Shown: positions 47,883-55,752 of the stretch, one piece after another
Layout of the letters: the number at the start of each line of letters is the position of its first letter
Position numbering within the stretch: the first letter of the stretch is position 1
DNA from: Paenibacillus sp. CAA11
GTDB taxonomy: Bacteria > Bacillota > Bacilli > Paenibacillales > Paenibacillaceae
Assembly: GCF_003060825.1 (NCBI RefSeq)
Contig: NZ_CP028922.1
Location: 1,598,501 to 1,662,500 of the forward strand
Length of the DNA: 64,000 nt
Direction: 5' to 3'
Position numbers and translations under genes: made by a program
The notes under the pieces: generated by a model
Told to the model about the DNA's origin: nothing
The model's input: the letters and a program-made list of their open reading frames with translations, nothing else
Databases searched by the model: none

Positions 47883-48650
47883 ATGAACCAGGAAGAAGCT
47901 GTAAGACAAATCAGCTCTGCGCTTAAGCAGGATGCTGCGGTAAGAGCCGTTTTTCTCAAAGGATCTATGGCTAGGGAAGAGAATGATGCCTATTCAGATG
48001 TGGATATGTATTGTATGGTCGATGAAGAAGAAATTTCTGACTTCTTGCAGCGTCGTCTTGCCATTATGACTTGTTACCAGCCGCTGATCTATTGGTCTGA
48101 AGCTAATTTTGTCGGGCCGCAAATCGTAGGCGTCTACGAAGATGGGCTTCACTTCGACCTGTATACCGTCACTCCTTCCAGTCTACAGAGGACGGACAGG
48201 ATCAAGGTGTTGTATGATCCGGATCAATTGCTCGCTGCTTATCAGGCAGAGGATTATTCTATGAGCGATAGAGAGGTGCTGGATATATTGTCTGAATTCA
48301 CCTTTTCTTTGCTTGAATTTGAAGCCGCCTTCCAGCGGCGGGATTTATTATGGGCTTCCCGTCTGGCAAGCCATCTGGCCGCAGACCTCAGTCTGGTGCT
48401 GAGGCACTTGTATGATCCTGGGAAAGCAGCTCTGGGAACTAAAAGCCTACATAGAGCGCTTGACCCAGGGATCTTGCAGCGGCTGCTTGATGCTGTAAAC
48501 CATACAAGTCCTGATCGTCTGCCCCTAGGGGTGCAGCAGCTGGCAGATTTGGCCGACGAGCTGGTCGCCTCCCTGCCGGAGACGGCAAAGGCCTCTTGGA
48601 ACCATAGGTTCTTTGACTTTATGCACCAAAAGGTTAGAGAGCTGAAGTGA
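47883..48650 (+). CDS. Nucleotidyltransferase-domain protein
   Basis: A 255-residue protein with an N-terminal polymerase-beta-type nucleotidyltransferase domain. FLKGSMAREENDAYSDVDMYCMV gives the GS-x10-DxD pattern, with a third acidic residue likely in LHFDLYTV. The C-terminal half is helical. It resembles streptomycin/aminoglycoside adenylyltransferase-like proteins of bacilli, but no specific drug or partner can be named. GAGGTGAGGGG precedes ATG 47883. Confidence 0.75.
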   Translation: MNQEEAVRQISSALKQDAAVRAVFLKGSMAREENDAYSDVDMYCMVDEEEISDFLQRRLAIMTCYQPLIYWSEANFVGPQIVGVYEDGLHFDLYTVTPSSLQRTDRIKVLYDPDQLLAAYQAEDYSMSDREVLDILSEFTFSLLEFEAAFQRRDLLWASRLASHLAADLSLVLRHLYDPGKAALGTKSLHRALDPGILQRLLDAVNHTSPDRLPLGVQQLADLADELVASLPETAKASWNHRFFDFMHQKVRELK

Positions 48651-48765
48651 CTTAGCTGTCACTTACAGCCTTTTAGGCGTAAGCAGCTGGCAGAAACTTA
48701 ATCTGAATTTTGCAGGGGAAAGGCGGGAGCAAGACGAAGATACCATCTAGTAGGGAGGGGATTAG

Positions 48766-49074
48766 ATGGCTGACGAAGTGACAGGATTATATTTATTATT
48801 TTATATAGTACTGGCGCTAGGTCGATATTTCTTAGAGAAGGTCTTGGTCGTATATGATCGAGACATGTCCGACACGCCAGCTTATAGAAGCTATAGGCTG
48901 GGAACTTTGCTGTTCATGATTCTAATTTTTGCAGCGGCATGGATTCTGGATATCAGGAAGCCGCATCCCTTACTGTTAGTCTTGGTGGCATTAGCATTCT
49001 ATTATTGTGCCTATTTGGAGAAGAAATACGTACCCGAGACAGATCGTTATAAGGTTTCGCAGATTCTCGCTTGA
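48766..49074 (+). CDS. Small membrane protein of unknown function
   Basis: A 102-residue protein with three hydrophobic segments (about residues 6-27, 47-64 and 69-85) joined by charged loops. No family is recognised. GGGAGGGG precedes the ATG, so translation is likely. It is followed by a bidirectional terminator shared with a small minus-strand gene. Confidence 0.7.
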   Translation: MADEVTGLYLLFYIVLALGRYFLEKVLVVYDRDMSDTPAYRSYRLGTLLFMILIFAAAWILDIRKPHPLLLVLVALAFYYCAYLEKKYVPETDRYKVSQILA

Positions 49075-49149
49075 TCTCCTTGTTCTTCGCAGGTTTATTG
49101 CTGCTTATTCGCCTCGTTAAATACTAATCTAGCTAAGCAGATAGACACA

Positions 49150-49202
49150 AAAAAGGACTGCGATCTTAAAGCTTAAGTGCTTTAGGTACCGCAGTCCTTT
49201 TT
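49150..49202. terminator. Bidirectional terminator
   Basis: AAAAAGGACTGCG pairs with CGCAGTCCTTTTT; A-run on the left and T-run on the right serve both convergent genes. Confidence 0.88.
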
Positions 49203-49214
49203 GACAAAAGCCGC

Positions 49215-49403
49215 TTAGCCGGTCTTACGTCTGTATAGAAGATGCTGCTGGTTGCGCATGTTTAAGTGAAAATGAATGCTGTGAAGCAGCTCGGAATTGC
49301 CGGATTGTTCCGCTTCCTGGATGCAGCGCAGCTTCACTGGGTCCGGGCTGCAGAGAAATTGGGTCATCCATAGGGTTAAATATTGATTGGAAACAGATTT
49401 CAT
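49215..49403 (-). CDS. Small hypothetical protein
   Basis: A 62-residue protein of unknown function with a strong ribosome binding site (GAGGAGGGC, seven bases before the ATG at 49403). It contains two cysteines and a His-rich segment (LLHSIHFHLNMRNQQHLL) but no membrane helix. The gene has its own terminator in the minus direction. The good translation signals make it more credible than most frames of this size. Confidence 0.6.
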   Translation of the reverse strand: MKSVSNQYLTLWMTQFLCSPDPVKLRCIQEAEQSGNSELLHSIHFHLNMRNQQHLLYRRKTG

Positions 49404-49547
49404 GTTCAGCCCTCCTCGGATAAGTTCATTTCATTGGTTTGTGATTCTATTATATGTTTTTTTTGTTAATATATTATGGGATTTTCCTTAAGATTTGATT
49501 AAAATATGGACCCTGCTTTGCCGCTGGATTTTTGAGACAAGTTTAGG

Positions 49548-49560
49548 TATAATGATTATT
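49548..49560. promoter_or_regulatory. Fur-family-like box at the L31 promoter
   Basis: The -10 candidate TATAAT (49548-49553) overlaps TAATGATTA (49550-49558). The 7-1-7 frame around G49554 reads GTATAAT-G-ATTATTA, nearer to the PerR form TTATAAT-N-ATTATAA than to the Zur form TCGTAAT-N-ATTACGA. AT-rich context makes chance likely. Confidence 0.3.
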
Positions 49561-49607
49561 AATGTGTATATACTACGCTAATTAAATCAACGGTAAAGGT
49601 GATGACC

Positions 49608-49865
49608 ATGAGAGAGAATATTCATCCCAAGTTCCAACAAGTGATCTTTTATGACGCTAGTGCGGACTTTAGATTTCTGAGCGCATCCACTAAATCCTCC
49701 AGTGAGACTATGGAGTGGGAAGATGGTAACACATATCCAGTCATTCGTGTGGATACCAGCTCCGCATCCCACCCTTTCTTCACAGGAAGACAAAGAAACG
49801 TGGACGTTGGCGGTCGTGTGGACCGTTTCAACCGGAAATACAACCTCAACCAAGATCAGAAGTAA
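49608..49865 (+). CDS. rpmE2: Ribosomal protein bL31, type B (zinc-independent)
   Basis: An 85-residue L31 of the type B form. It has [52 protein letters not shown] and [12 protein letters not shown]. It has no cysteines, unlike the zinc-binding type A L31 (CxxC). In Bacillus and others this form replaces type A under zinc starvation and is under Zur control. The start at 49608 is five bases after GGTGAT. A strong terminator follows. Confidence 0.93.
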   Translation: MRENIHPKFQQVIFYDASADFRFLSASTKSSSETMEWEDGNTYPVIRVDTSSASHPFFTGRQRNVDVGGRVDRFNRKYNLNQDQK

Positions 49866-49882
49866 TCTTCTTGATCTTGCGG

Positions 49883-49923
49883 AAGAACACCCGGCAGCTT
49901 ATGGCTGCCGGGTGTTCTTTTTT
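49883..49923 (+). terminator. Terminator after rpmE2
   Basis: AAGAACACCCGGCAGC-ttatg-GCTGCCGGGTGTTCTT with a T-run. Confidence 0.93.
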
Positions 49924-50038
49924 GTGCAGCAGATCCATCCGGTGCCCTGCATAAAGTAACATATGGGAGGACTTAAACGTGTATGAGTAAACATCAATTC
50001 TTCTTTCACAACCCGGAAGGAGCTTAACGGAGGAAATC

Positions 50039-50803
50039 ATGAATTTCATGAAGAGTCTTAGACCTTGTGGATACCCGTGGAAAATCTATATGCTTTTGCT
50101 GCTGCTCGCCTGCACCTGGGGCAATCTGGTGATGGTGTATGAGCTGGAATCTCCCTATGGGAATAGGCCGTATCTGTTCATCTTCTGGAACATGTTCCTA
50201 GCCTGGCTTCCCGCCGTATTTATGGTACTGCTGGATATTTGCTATATTGCAGCAAAAGGGCTGCTAAGAAGCATTCTCTTGCTGGGCTTTGGGGCTGGCT
50301 GGCTGTTCTTTTATCCCAATGCCGCTTATCTTGTTACGGATTTGCTTCATCTCTTTGCACGCTTCCCGTATAACCGCGCTGAGCGCTTCTGGAACGAGAT
50401 TCCGTTCTGGAATCATTTGATAGCATTGCTGCTTGCAGCCTTGATTGGGCTGCTGCTAGGCACTTTTACACTATATTCGGTACATCAGCTGGTAAGGCGG
50501 TCGTATGGAACCGTAGCCGGCTGGATCTTTGCGTTCACGGTGCTGGGCCTGAGCAGCTTCGGCATCTACATGGGCCGTTTTGTACGATGGAACACCTGGG
50601 ATATTGTCGCTCGGCCTAAGATGATCCTTAGGGACCTGTATGAACTGCTCGCGCTTCCGGGGCAAAGGCATCAGCTGGTATATTTTTGCTTTAATTTGTT
50701 TGTACTGACTTCGATATTATACCTTGTTGTGTACCTGTTTACATGTCTGCGGGCGCCTCTTGATCGGGAGGCAGGTTCAGATGCTATCTTAAAGCGGTCT
50801 TAA
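50039..50803 (+). CDS. DUF1361 family membrane protein
   Basis: A 254-residue polytopic protein with about seven helices. FYPNAAYLVTDLLHL and SSFGIYMGRFVRWNTWDI are the two conserved blocks of the DUF1361 family, which has no known function. CGGAGGAAATC lies before the ATG. It appears monocistronic. Confidence 0.8.
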   Translation: MNFMKSLRPCGYPWKIYMLLLLLACTWGNLVMVYELESPYGNRPYLFIFWNMFLAWLPAVFMVLLDICYIAAKGLLRSILLLGFGAGWLFFYPNAAYLVTDLLHLFARFPYNRAERFWNEIPFWNHLIALLLAALIGLLLGTFTLYSVHQLVRRSYGTVAGWIFAFTVLGLSSFGIYMGRFVRWNTWDIVARPKMILRDLYELLALPGQRHQLVYFCFNLFVLTSILYLVVYLFTCLRAPLDREAGSDAILKRS

Positions 50804-50881
50804 AGTCTGGAAGAGAGTGAAGGCCCTATGGTATATTTTGAAGGTAAAGATTCTATAAGCTAAACGGGGAGAGGGAGCAAG

Positions 50882-51169
50882 ATGATCAAGCATATCGTGT
50901 TGTTTAAATTAAAGGATGGTGCGCCCGAGTCTGTAGAGAGAACAGCAGCTGTACTGCGCGGGCTGAAGGGAAAAGTGGAGCAGCTCGTAGACCTGGAAGT
51001 TGGCAAGGACATTCTCCGCTCTCAACGTTCATATGATATTGCACTTGTGGCAACCTTTGCTTCGCTAGAGGATTTGGAGGGCTACCAGGTGCATCCGGAG
51101 CATAAGAAAGTGATTGAGCACATGCAGGAGGTTCGGGAATCCCAATTTGCAGTGGATTACGAATTCTAG
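50882..51169 (+). CDS. Dabb (stress-responsive A/B barrel) family protein
   Basis: A 95-residue ferredoxin-like dimeric barrel protein. IKHIVLFKLKD at the start, LEVGKDIL and the YDIALVATFASLEDLEGYQVHPEHK segment are the family hallmark. Dabb proteins occur as small stress-linked or cofactor-binding barrels; no specific role is known here. GGGGAGAGGG is just upstream of the ATG. Confidence 0.87.
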   Translation: MIKHIVLFKLKDGAPESVERTAAVLRGLKGKVEQLVDLEVGKDILRSQRSYDIALVATFASLEDLEGYQVHPEHKKVIEHMQEVRESQFAVDYEF

Positions 51170-51217
51170 ATTGATTGTCCTCTAAAGACCGGCCATAAAT
51201 TTGAAGGGGATGAGGAT

Positions 51218-51640
51218 TTGTACTATGTAAATCAGGAACAAATCGAGCGGCGCCTTAACGTGCTGCCGATGATTGCGGAAGCGCTTCAGCGTACCGAAGG
51301 TGGACAAGTTGATTCTCTGGAACGCTTTGCACGGGAGCGGGCACTCCATTTGGCCTTAGAGGTGGTAACCGATGTGGGCAGCTATCTGATCGACGGGTTT
51401 ATCATGCGGGATGCCAGCAGCTATGAGGATATTGTAGAGATAATTCATGGCGAGCGGGTAATCGATGAAGAACTGTTTACTGTACTCATCCAGCTGGTTC
51501 GTCTCCGCAAACCGCTGGTGCAGGATTATTATGAGGAGCACGATATCTATGCGCAGTGGATGCGGCAGCTTCCTTCTTCATTAGCAGACTTTGCGGCACA
51601 AGTACGCGAGTATTTACGGCAGGAGCTTTCTGTGTCTTGA
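51218..51640 (+). CDS. DUF86/HepT-like protein (YutE type)
   Basis: A 140-residue helical protein of the DUF86 family. The central RERALHLALEVVTDVGSYLIDGF resembles the RX4-6H-type region of HepT toxins, but this subgroup (YutE of B. subtilis) usually stands alone without an MntA antitoxin. It starts with TTG at 51218 behind GGGGATGAGG. No antitoxin gene is adjacent; the nucleotidyltransferase gene at 47.9 kb is 2.6 kb away and of another type. Its role is unknown. Confidence 0.75.
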   Translation: MYYVNQEQIERRLNVLPMIAEALQRTEGGQVDSLERFARERALHLALEVVTDVGSYLIDGFIMRDASSYEDIVEIIHGERVIDEELFTVLIQLVRLRKPLVQDYYEEHDIYAQWMRQLPSSLADFAAQVREYLRQELSVS

Positions 51641-51758
51641 AAAAAATACTTAGCTTGCAATGTGACCGCCCAAGCTGTACCTGCTTATAATGTACTAAAC
51701 AATAGGCATTCGCCCGTTTAACACTTCTAACGGAATGCCGGTAAGGGAGAGATGAGCG

Positions 51759-52103
51759 ATGAACAAAGGAACTAAAGGATGGCTATGGGGAGCATTGGTC
51801 GGCGGTGTGGTAGGTTCTGCGGCAGCACTGCTGCTGGCGCCCAAATCAGGACGCGAGCTTCGTAAGGATCTTGCAGAGGGATCGCGCCACCTAGCCGAGA
51901 AATCCCAAGCTGCCTTCGAAAAGGTAGGAGAAGCGGGTGCTGGGATTGTAAGCATCGTGAAGGAAACTACAGATTGTCTCGTTCGCGAGGTTCAAGCACA
52001 ATACGCGCATCATAAGGAAGATGGCACTGAGACTGAACTACAGGTTTCTGCCGCCGAAGAGTTCCTGGATGAAGAGAAGAAGGATGATCAGCAAGTCTAT
52101 TAA
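51759..52103 (+). CDS. YtxH-domain protein
   Basis: A 114-residue protein with an N-terminal Gly/Ala membrane segment (about residues 8-26, LWGALVGGVVGSAAALLLAPKSGRELR), the YtxH signature, followed by a helical region and an acidic tail (EEFLDEEKKDDQQ). YtxH proteins are general-stress-associated small membrane proteins of unknown mechanism. GGGAGAGATG precedes the ATG. Confidence 0.85.
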   Translation: MNKGTKGWLWGALVGGVVGSAAALLLAPKSGRELRKDLAEGSRHLAEKSQAAFEKVGEAGAGIVSIVKETTDCLVREVQAQYAHHKEDGTETELQVSAAEEFLDEEKKDDQQVY

Positions 52104-52113
52104 TTATAGATAC

Positions 52114-52132
52114 GACCCTACGGGGTCTTTTT
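52114..52132 (+). terminator. Short terminator after the YtxH gene
   Basis: GACCC-tacg-GGGTC followed by TTTTTC. Confidence 0.65.
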
Positions 52133-52257
52133 CTATATTTAGGCAATAGCCGCTTTCCTTGTATGGCCTGTAAAATTGGGTTAATATTTAGGTACGATTG
52201 ATGCTGGCAAGGCATAAATTAACGTGAGCAGTATAACCCTATGAAAAAGGAAGCGGT

Positions 52258-53073
52258 ATGTTCGTGCAGCAAGCCATCGCAATACTAGACTCAGGTGTGG
52301 GGGGCCTGACAGTTGCCAAAGAGGTCATTCGTCAGCTGCCCCGGGAAAAAATTATTTACTTTGGAGATACGGCGAGAACTCCCTATGGACCCCGTTCTTC
52401 TGAGGAAGTTCGCTTGTTTACCGAGCAAATCGTAAATTTTCTCATTCAATTTAACCCGAAAATGATCGTCATCGCCTGTAACACAGCAACAGCTGCGGCT
52501 TTGGATTTTATCGCAGCAAAGGTGAACATTCCAGTGATTGGAGTGATTCATCCGGGTGCCAGGGCCGCAATTAGCGCTACGAAGAACGGCAGAATTGGAG
52601 TCATAGGAACGCTTGGTACGATTCGAAGCGGCGCCTATACCGAAGCGCTGCAGCAGCTGTCCCCCTATGTACAGATTGTCAGTGAGGCCTGTCCCGAGCT
52701 CGTGCCGCTGGTGGAACAAGGACAGTTCTATACGGATCATACGAAGGAAGTTGTATACCGTTCTTTGGCCTCCATTCGTCAGTATGATATGGATTGTCTG
52801 ATATTGGGGTGTACGCACTACCCTTTTCTTCGGCAGGCCATCAAGGATGTTATGGGGCCTAAGGTGAAGCTAATCAGTTCGGATGAAGAGACGGCTCGTG
52901 AGATCAGTACCGTTCTGTATAATAAGGGCCAGCTTGCCAGCGGTGATGAGACACCGGTTCATCAGTTCTACTGCAGTGGAGACCCAGTTATTTTCCGATC
53001 CATTGCTAGAGACTGGTTGGGCGAGGAGATTCAATTGACCCCCATTGTCTGGCAGGTGCGGAGTCATGTGTGA
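52258..53073 (+). CDS. murI: Glutamate racemase
   Basis: A 271-residue racemase that supplies D-glutamate for peptidoglycan. Catalytic Cys74 (IACNTAT) and Cys185 (LGCTHYPF) act as the two bases, with Asp11-Ser12 in LDSGVGGLTV and YFGDTARTPYG in the substrate pocket. AAGGAAGCGG precedes the ATG. It lies upstream of an M14 carboxypeptidase that may act on peptidoglycan peptides, although a terminator separates them. Confidence 0.94.
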   Translation: MFVQQAIAILDSGVGGLTVAKEVIRQLPREKIIYFGDTARTPYGPRSSEEVRLFTEQIVNFLIQFNPKMIVIACNTATAAALDFIAAKVNIPVIGVIHPGARAAISATKNGRIGVIGTLGTIRSGAYTEALQQLSPYVQIVSEACPELVPLVEQGQFYTDHTKEVVYRSLASIRQYDMDCLILGCTHYPFLRQAIKDVMGPKVKLISSDEETAREISTVLYNKGQLASGDETPVHQFYCSGDPVIFRSIARDWLGEEIQLTPIVWQVRSHV

Positions 53074-53112
53074 GGTTAGATTTAGAGGTAGAACCGGTTG
53101 TAAGATACATCA

Positions 53113-53146
53113 GGTCTGTGAATCCTAGAATTCACAGACCCTTTTT
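53113..53146 (+). terminator. Terminator after murI
   Basis: GGTCTGTGAAT-cctaga-ATTCACAGACC, then CTTTTT. Confidence 0.9.
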
Positions 53147-53222
53147 ATATGCAGGACTCTAATCCTCTAGGTGCATATCGGACAGAACGGCAGGCATACC
53201 TTTTCCTAAAGGGGAGGGGATT

Positions 53223-54158
53223 ATGATGGAAAAGACGGCTTCGCAACCACCAGAACGGATTGTCCAAGTTGGCACAGCTTATCAATTTAAGGACTATAGT
53301 GTCCAGCTAAATCAGCTTCTAGACCTATATGGGGACGTCATCTCTTGCACCTCTATTGGCTCAAGTGTACTAGGGAAGCCGTTATGGTGTTTGAAAATCG
53401 GCAGAGGTCCGCGCAAAGTTCATGTCAATGCGGCAGTACATGCCAATGAATGGATTACCGCCCCTCTGCTGCTCCGCTTTATTGAGGCGTTTGCAGCCGG
53501 CTGTAAACAAAGGGGTGCTCAGGAGAATGAAAGTTCACTTGAATGCAGGAGATGGTTTGATAATACTACGCTTATTGCTGTGCCTATGGTGAATCCCGAT
53601 GGAGTAGATCTGTCCCAGGGTGGGATAGACCCAGCATGCAGCTGGGCTGAAGAGCTGTTGAAGTGGAACGGCAATCATTCAGACTTTAGCAAATGGAAAG
53701 CAAATGCGCGTGGAATCGATTTGAATGACCAGTTCCCGGCTTACTGGGAAGAAGAGCAAAGCCGAAGGGGAATAACGGAGCCGGCCCCTCAGGATTATGG
53801 AGGAACGGCCCCGCTTACTGAGCCGGAGGCTATCGCTTTAGCTGAGCTTACCTCGCGTGAGCAATTCGATTATGTCCTCTCCTTGCATACGCAGGGTAGA
53901 GAGATTTACTGGAACTATAGGGAATATGAACCTGAGATAGCGGAACAGCTGGCGCTCAGGCTGGCCAAAGTTAGCGGGTACCGAGCTGTGAAGCTTGGGG
54001 GGAGTGATGCGGGATACAAGGACTGGTTCATCTATCGTTTTGGCCGGCCAGGCTTTACCATAGAAGTAGGGGAAGGCGTTAATCCCCTACCAGTAAGCGA
54101 TTTTGATGAAATGTATGGGCAGATTTATGCCATCATAGCTTCTATAATGGACTCTTAA
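53223..54158 (+). CDS. M14 zinc carboxypeptidase, gamma-D-glutamyl-diamino acid peptidase-like
   Basis: A 311-residue M14 enzyme. Zinc ligands are His73 and Glu76 (HANEW) and a later His in SLHTQGREIYW, and the catalytic Glu is in FTIEVGEG. NPDGVDL and ARGIDLNDQFPAYW are typical of the endopeptidase I/YqgT branch that cleaves the gamma-D-Glu-diaminopimelate bond of wall peptides. No signal peptide or LysM domain is present, so it is probably cytoplasmic and serves muropeptide recycling, with MurI as a metabolic neighbour. GGGAGGGG precedes the ATG pair at 53223/53226. Confidence 0.85.
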   Translation: MMEKTASQPPERIVQVGTAYQFKDYSVQLNQLLDLYGDVISCTSIGSSVLGKPLWCLKIGRGPRKVHVNAAVHANEWITAPLLLRFIEAFAAGCKQRGAQENESSLECRRWFDNTTLIAVPMVNPDGVDLSQGGIDPACSWAEELLKWNGNHSDFSKWKANARGIDLNDQFPAYWEEEQSRRGITEPAPQDYGGTAPLTEPEAIALAELTSREQFDYVLSLHTQGREIYWNYREYEPEIAEQLALRLAKVSGYRAVKLGGSDAGYKDWFIYRFGRPGFTIEVGEGVNPLPVSDFDEMYGQIYAIIASIMDS

Positions 54159-54217
54159 TTGTTCAAATCGGGGAGAAACGGGTACCCTTTATGTAAAAGA
54201 GAGGAGGGCCCTAAATT

Positions 54218-54463
54218 ATGAAGTGGCGAAAAATCTGGTCATTGCGGCACTGGGCTCATGTCTTTCGAAAAGTACCCGGATTGCTTGCTTCTCCCCGTGT
54301 ACCTGCCAGGGACAAGCTGTTGATGGTTGTGCCTGCTGCACTCTATTGGGTGCTTCCCGATGTGCTGCCCTTCATACCTATTGATGATATGGCAGTTACC
54401 ATGCTGCTGATGAACTGGTTTGTAGAGCGTGCGGAGAAGAAGGATGCCTCGTTCCGTCCTTAA
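54218..54463 (+). CDS. DUF1232-like small membrane protein
   Basis: An 81-residue protein. ARDKLLMVVPAALYWVLPDVLPFIPIDDMAVTML resembles the YkvA/DUF1232 core (DK...YxLxPxDxIPD...DD) with one membrane segment. Function unknown. GAGAGGAGGG is upstream. It follows the M14 gene by 59 bases and could share its transcript. Confidence 0.7.
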   Translation: MKWRKIWSLRHWAHVFRKVPGLLASPRVPARDKLLMVVPAALYWVLPDVLPFIPIDDMAVTMLLMNWFVERAEKKDASFRP

Positions 54464-54575
54464 ATAATCCTTAGATTTGTTGATGGATCCTTGGGATGCG
54501 GTCTTGCTTCATTAGAGCATATTCTTTACAATAGAAATATTGAGGACGAACCCAAGTAGAACAGGAGAGAGAGTT

Positions 54576-54878
54576 ATGAGCGTGAAAATTACCCGCAATG
54601 CGGCCAAAGTGATAAAGAAAGAGCTTGAGAAGGAAGAGAACAAAGGCCTGGTGCTTAAGGTTTTTGTAACTCATGCGCATGGTGACCATGCCCATTATGG
54701 TCTGGATCTTGCCAAGCCAACCGATAAGGATCAGGTTGTATCTACGGACAAAGAGATCGATGTGTTGATTGATCTGGAGAACCCGTTCCTGAATGGTGTG
54801 AAAATTGACTATCTTTATTTTCCTGAGGAAGGCTTTGTTATTACCAATCCGTCCCAAGGCAATCACGGCGACCACTAA
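54576..54878 (+). CDS. HesB/IscA-fold protein lacking cysteines (YutM-like)
   Basis: A 100-residue protein that fits the A-type iron-sulfur carrier fold. It has KITRNAAKVIKKELEKEEN at the start, then HAHGDHAHYGLDLAKPTDKD, VLIDLENPFLNGVKIDYLYF, and a tail with GFVITNPSQGNHGDH. The three conserved cysteines of IscA/HesB (C and the C-terminal CGC) are all missing and no cysteine occurs anywhere. Several histidines lie where metal ligands could be. GGAGAGAG precedes ATG 54576. It pairs with a DUF1450 gene, as yutM and yuzB lie close together in Bacillus. Confidence 0.7.
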   Translation: MSVKITRNAAKVIKKELEKEENKGLVLKVFVTHAHGDHAHYGLDLAKPTDKDQVVSTDKEIDVLIDLENPFLNGVKIDYLYFPEEGFVITNPSQGNHGDH

Positions 54879-54902
54879 TCGTCGGCAAAGAAGGGAAAGA
54901 TC

Positions 54903-55139
54903 ATGGCTAACGATATTCGCGTTTGCGATAAGTGCAAACATATCCGTATGAAGACTTTTGTGCCGAAGCTGCAGAAGATGGCCCCGGATGCTGAGATTAA
55001 GATCGGTTGTAAATCTTATTGCGGGCCTTGCGGCAAGCGGGCATTTGTCTACATTAACGGCCGTTATGTAAGTGCTCCGACAGAAGAAGAGGTTCTGGCG
55101 AAAGCAGAGGCTTTTGTGAAGAAGCCTGTTCAATCTTAA
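54903..55139 (+). CDS. DUF1450 protein (YuzB-like)
   Basis: A 78-residue protein with four cysteines, as CDKCK near the N-terminus and GCKSYCGPCGKR in the middle (five in all), suggesting a metal or iron-sulfur site. KRAFVYINGRYVSAPTEEEVL is the conserved C-terminal block of the DUF1450/YuzB family. Function unknown. It lies 24 bases after the IscA-fold gene, so the two are almost certainly co-transcribed and may act together. Confidence 0.85.
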   Translation: MANDIRVCDKCKHIRMKTFVPKLQKMAPDAEIKIGCKSYCGPCGKRAFVYINGRYVSAPTEEEVLAKAEAFVKKPVQS

Positions 55140-55152
55140 GATTGTAGGGATA

Positions 55153-55191
55153 AGCCCGGACAAGCTGTGTTGACAGCTGCCGGGCTTTTTT
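55153..55191 (+). terminator. Terminator after the DUF1450 gene
   Basis: AGCCCGG and CCGGGCT enclose AGCTGT-gttg-ACAGCT, followed by TTTTTTT. Confidence 0.92.
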
Positions 55192-55199
55192 TATGCTGT

Positions 55200-55727
55200 A
55201 AAATGCTAATTCTTCTGTTGAACAGCAAGATGACCAAGTGCAGGAATAAGATCAAAGGTAATCGTCTTGGTAGAATAGTCGAGCCGCTGCTTAAGCTCCC
55301 TTGTAGCCGGAGCGGCAGCGTTCTACATTGCCCGCTTGGCGGGTGGCCAAACTGTAACAGGTACCATGTTCAAAGAGGCCGTCAGCAGAAGGGATATAAG
55401 TCAGTTGATTGCTGATAAAAGCACCGGACCGCAGTACGACAAGGTGTGATGCTTCTGCCCCATCAAACAAATTGTTACCCATCATGGAATAAGGGGCGGA
55501 CGGAGGAGATGCCCAGCAGGGGCATCTGATTAATAATTTCAAACATATCCAGGTCAGCCTAAGCTTCGGCGCTTCGATGAGTTCCCCAAATGCTTCGTCA
55601 ACGTAGGGATAGACTCCAAATAGTCTCCGAAGAGCAAGCCTTTAAATGCTCCTCCATCTAAGGTCTGATTCTTCTCAGGCAATGTGAATGGATGGTGGCT
55701 AGATAGCGTAATCATCATACAAAAAAT
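55200..55727 (-). pseudogene. LTA synthase-family (sulfatase) pseudogene
   Basis: On the minus strand MMITLSSHHPFTLPEKNQTL then DGGAFKGLLFGDYLES matches the LtaS-type extracellular phosphotransferase domain (MITLSSHHPFxxP ... GDYLxS). YVDEAFGELIE follows in another frame, and ISNQLTYIPSADGLFEHGTC in a third. At least two frameshifts, a stop and a missing central part are needed to link them, and the N-terminal membrane helices are absent. It is therefore a decayed fragment of a lipoteichoic-acid or glycolipid synthase gene, with no function expected. Confidence 0.75.
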
Positions 55728-55744
55728 GGCCCCTAATTAGGGGC
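55727..55744 (-). terminator. Terminator of the rRNA methyltransferase gene
   Basis: GGCCCCTAA/TTAGGGGCC is a perfect palindrome (55727-55744) followed in the minus direction by ATTTTTT. Confidence 0.85.
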
Positions 55745-55752
55745 CTTCTTGC

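Noticed and set aside
47883..51640. Nucleotidyltransferase and DUF86 genes as an MntA-HepT toxin-antitoxin pair
   Set aside because: They are 2.6 kb apart with several unrelated genes between, and the nucleotidyltransferase is longer and of another subtype than MntA.
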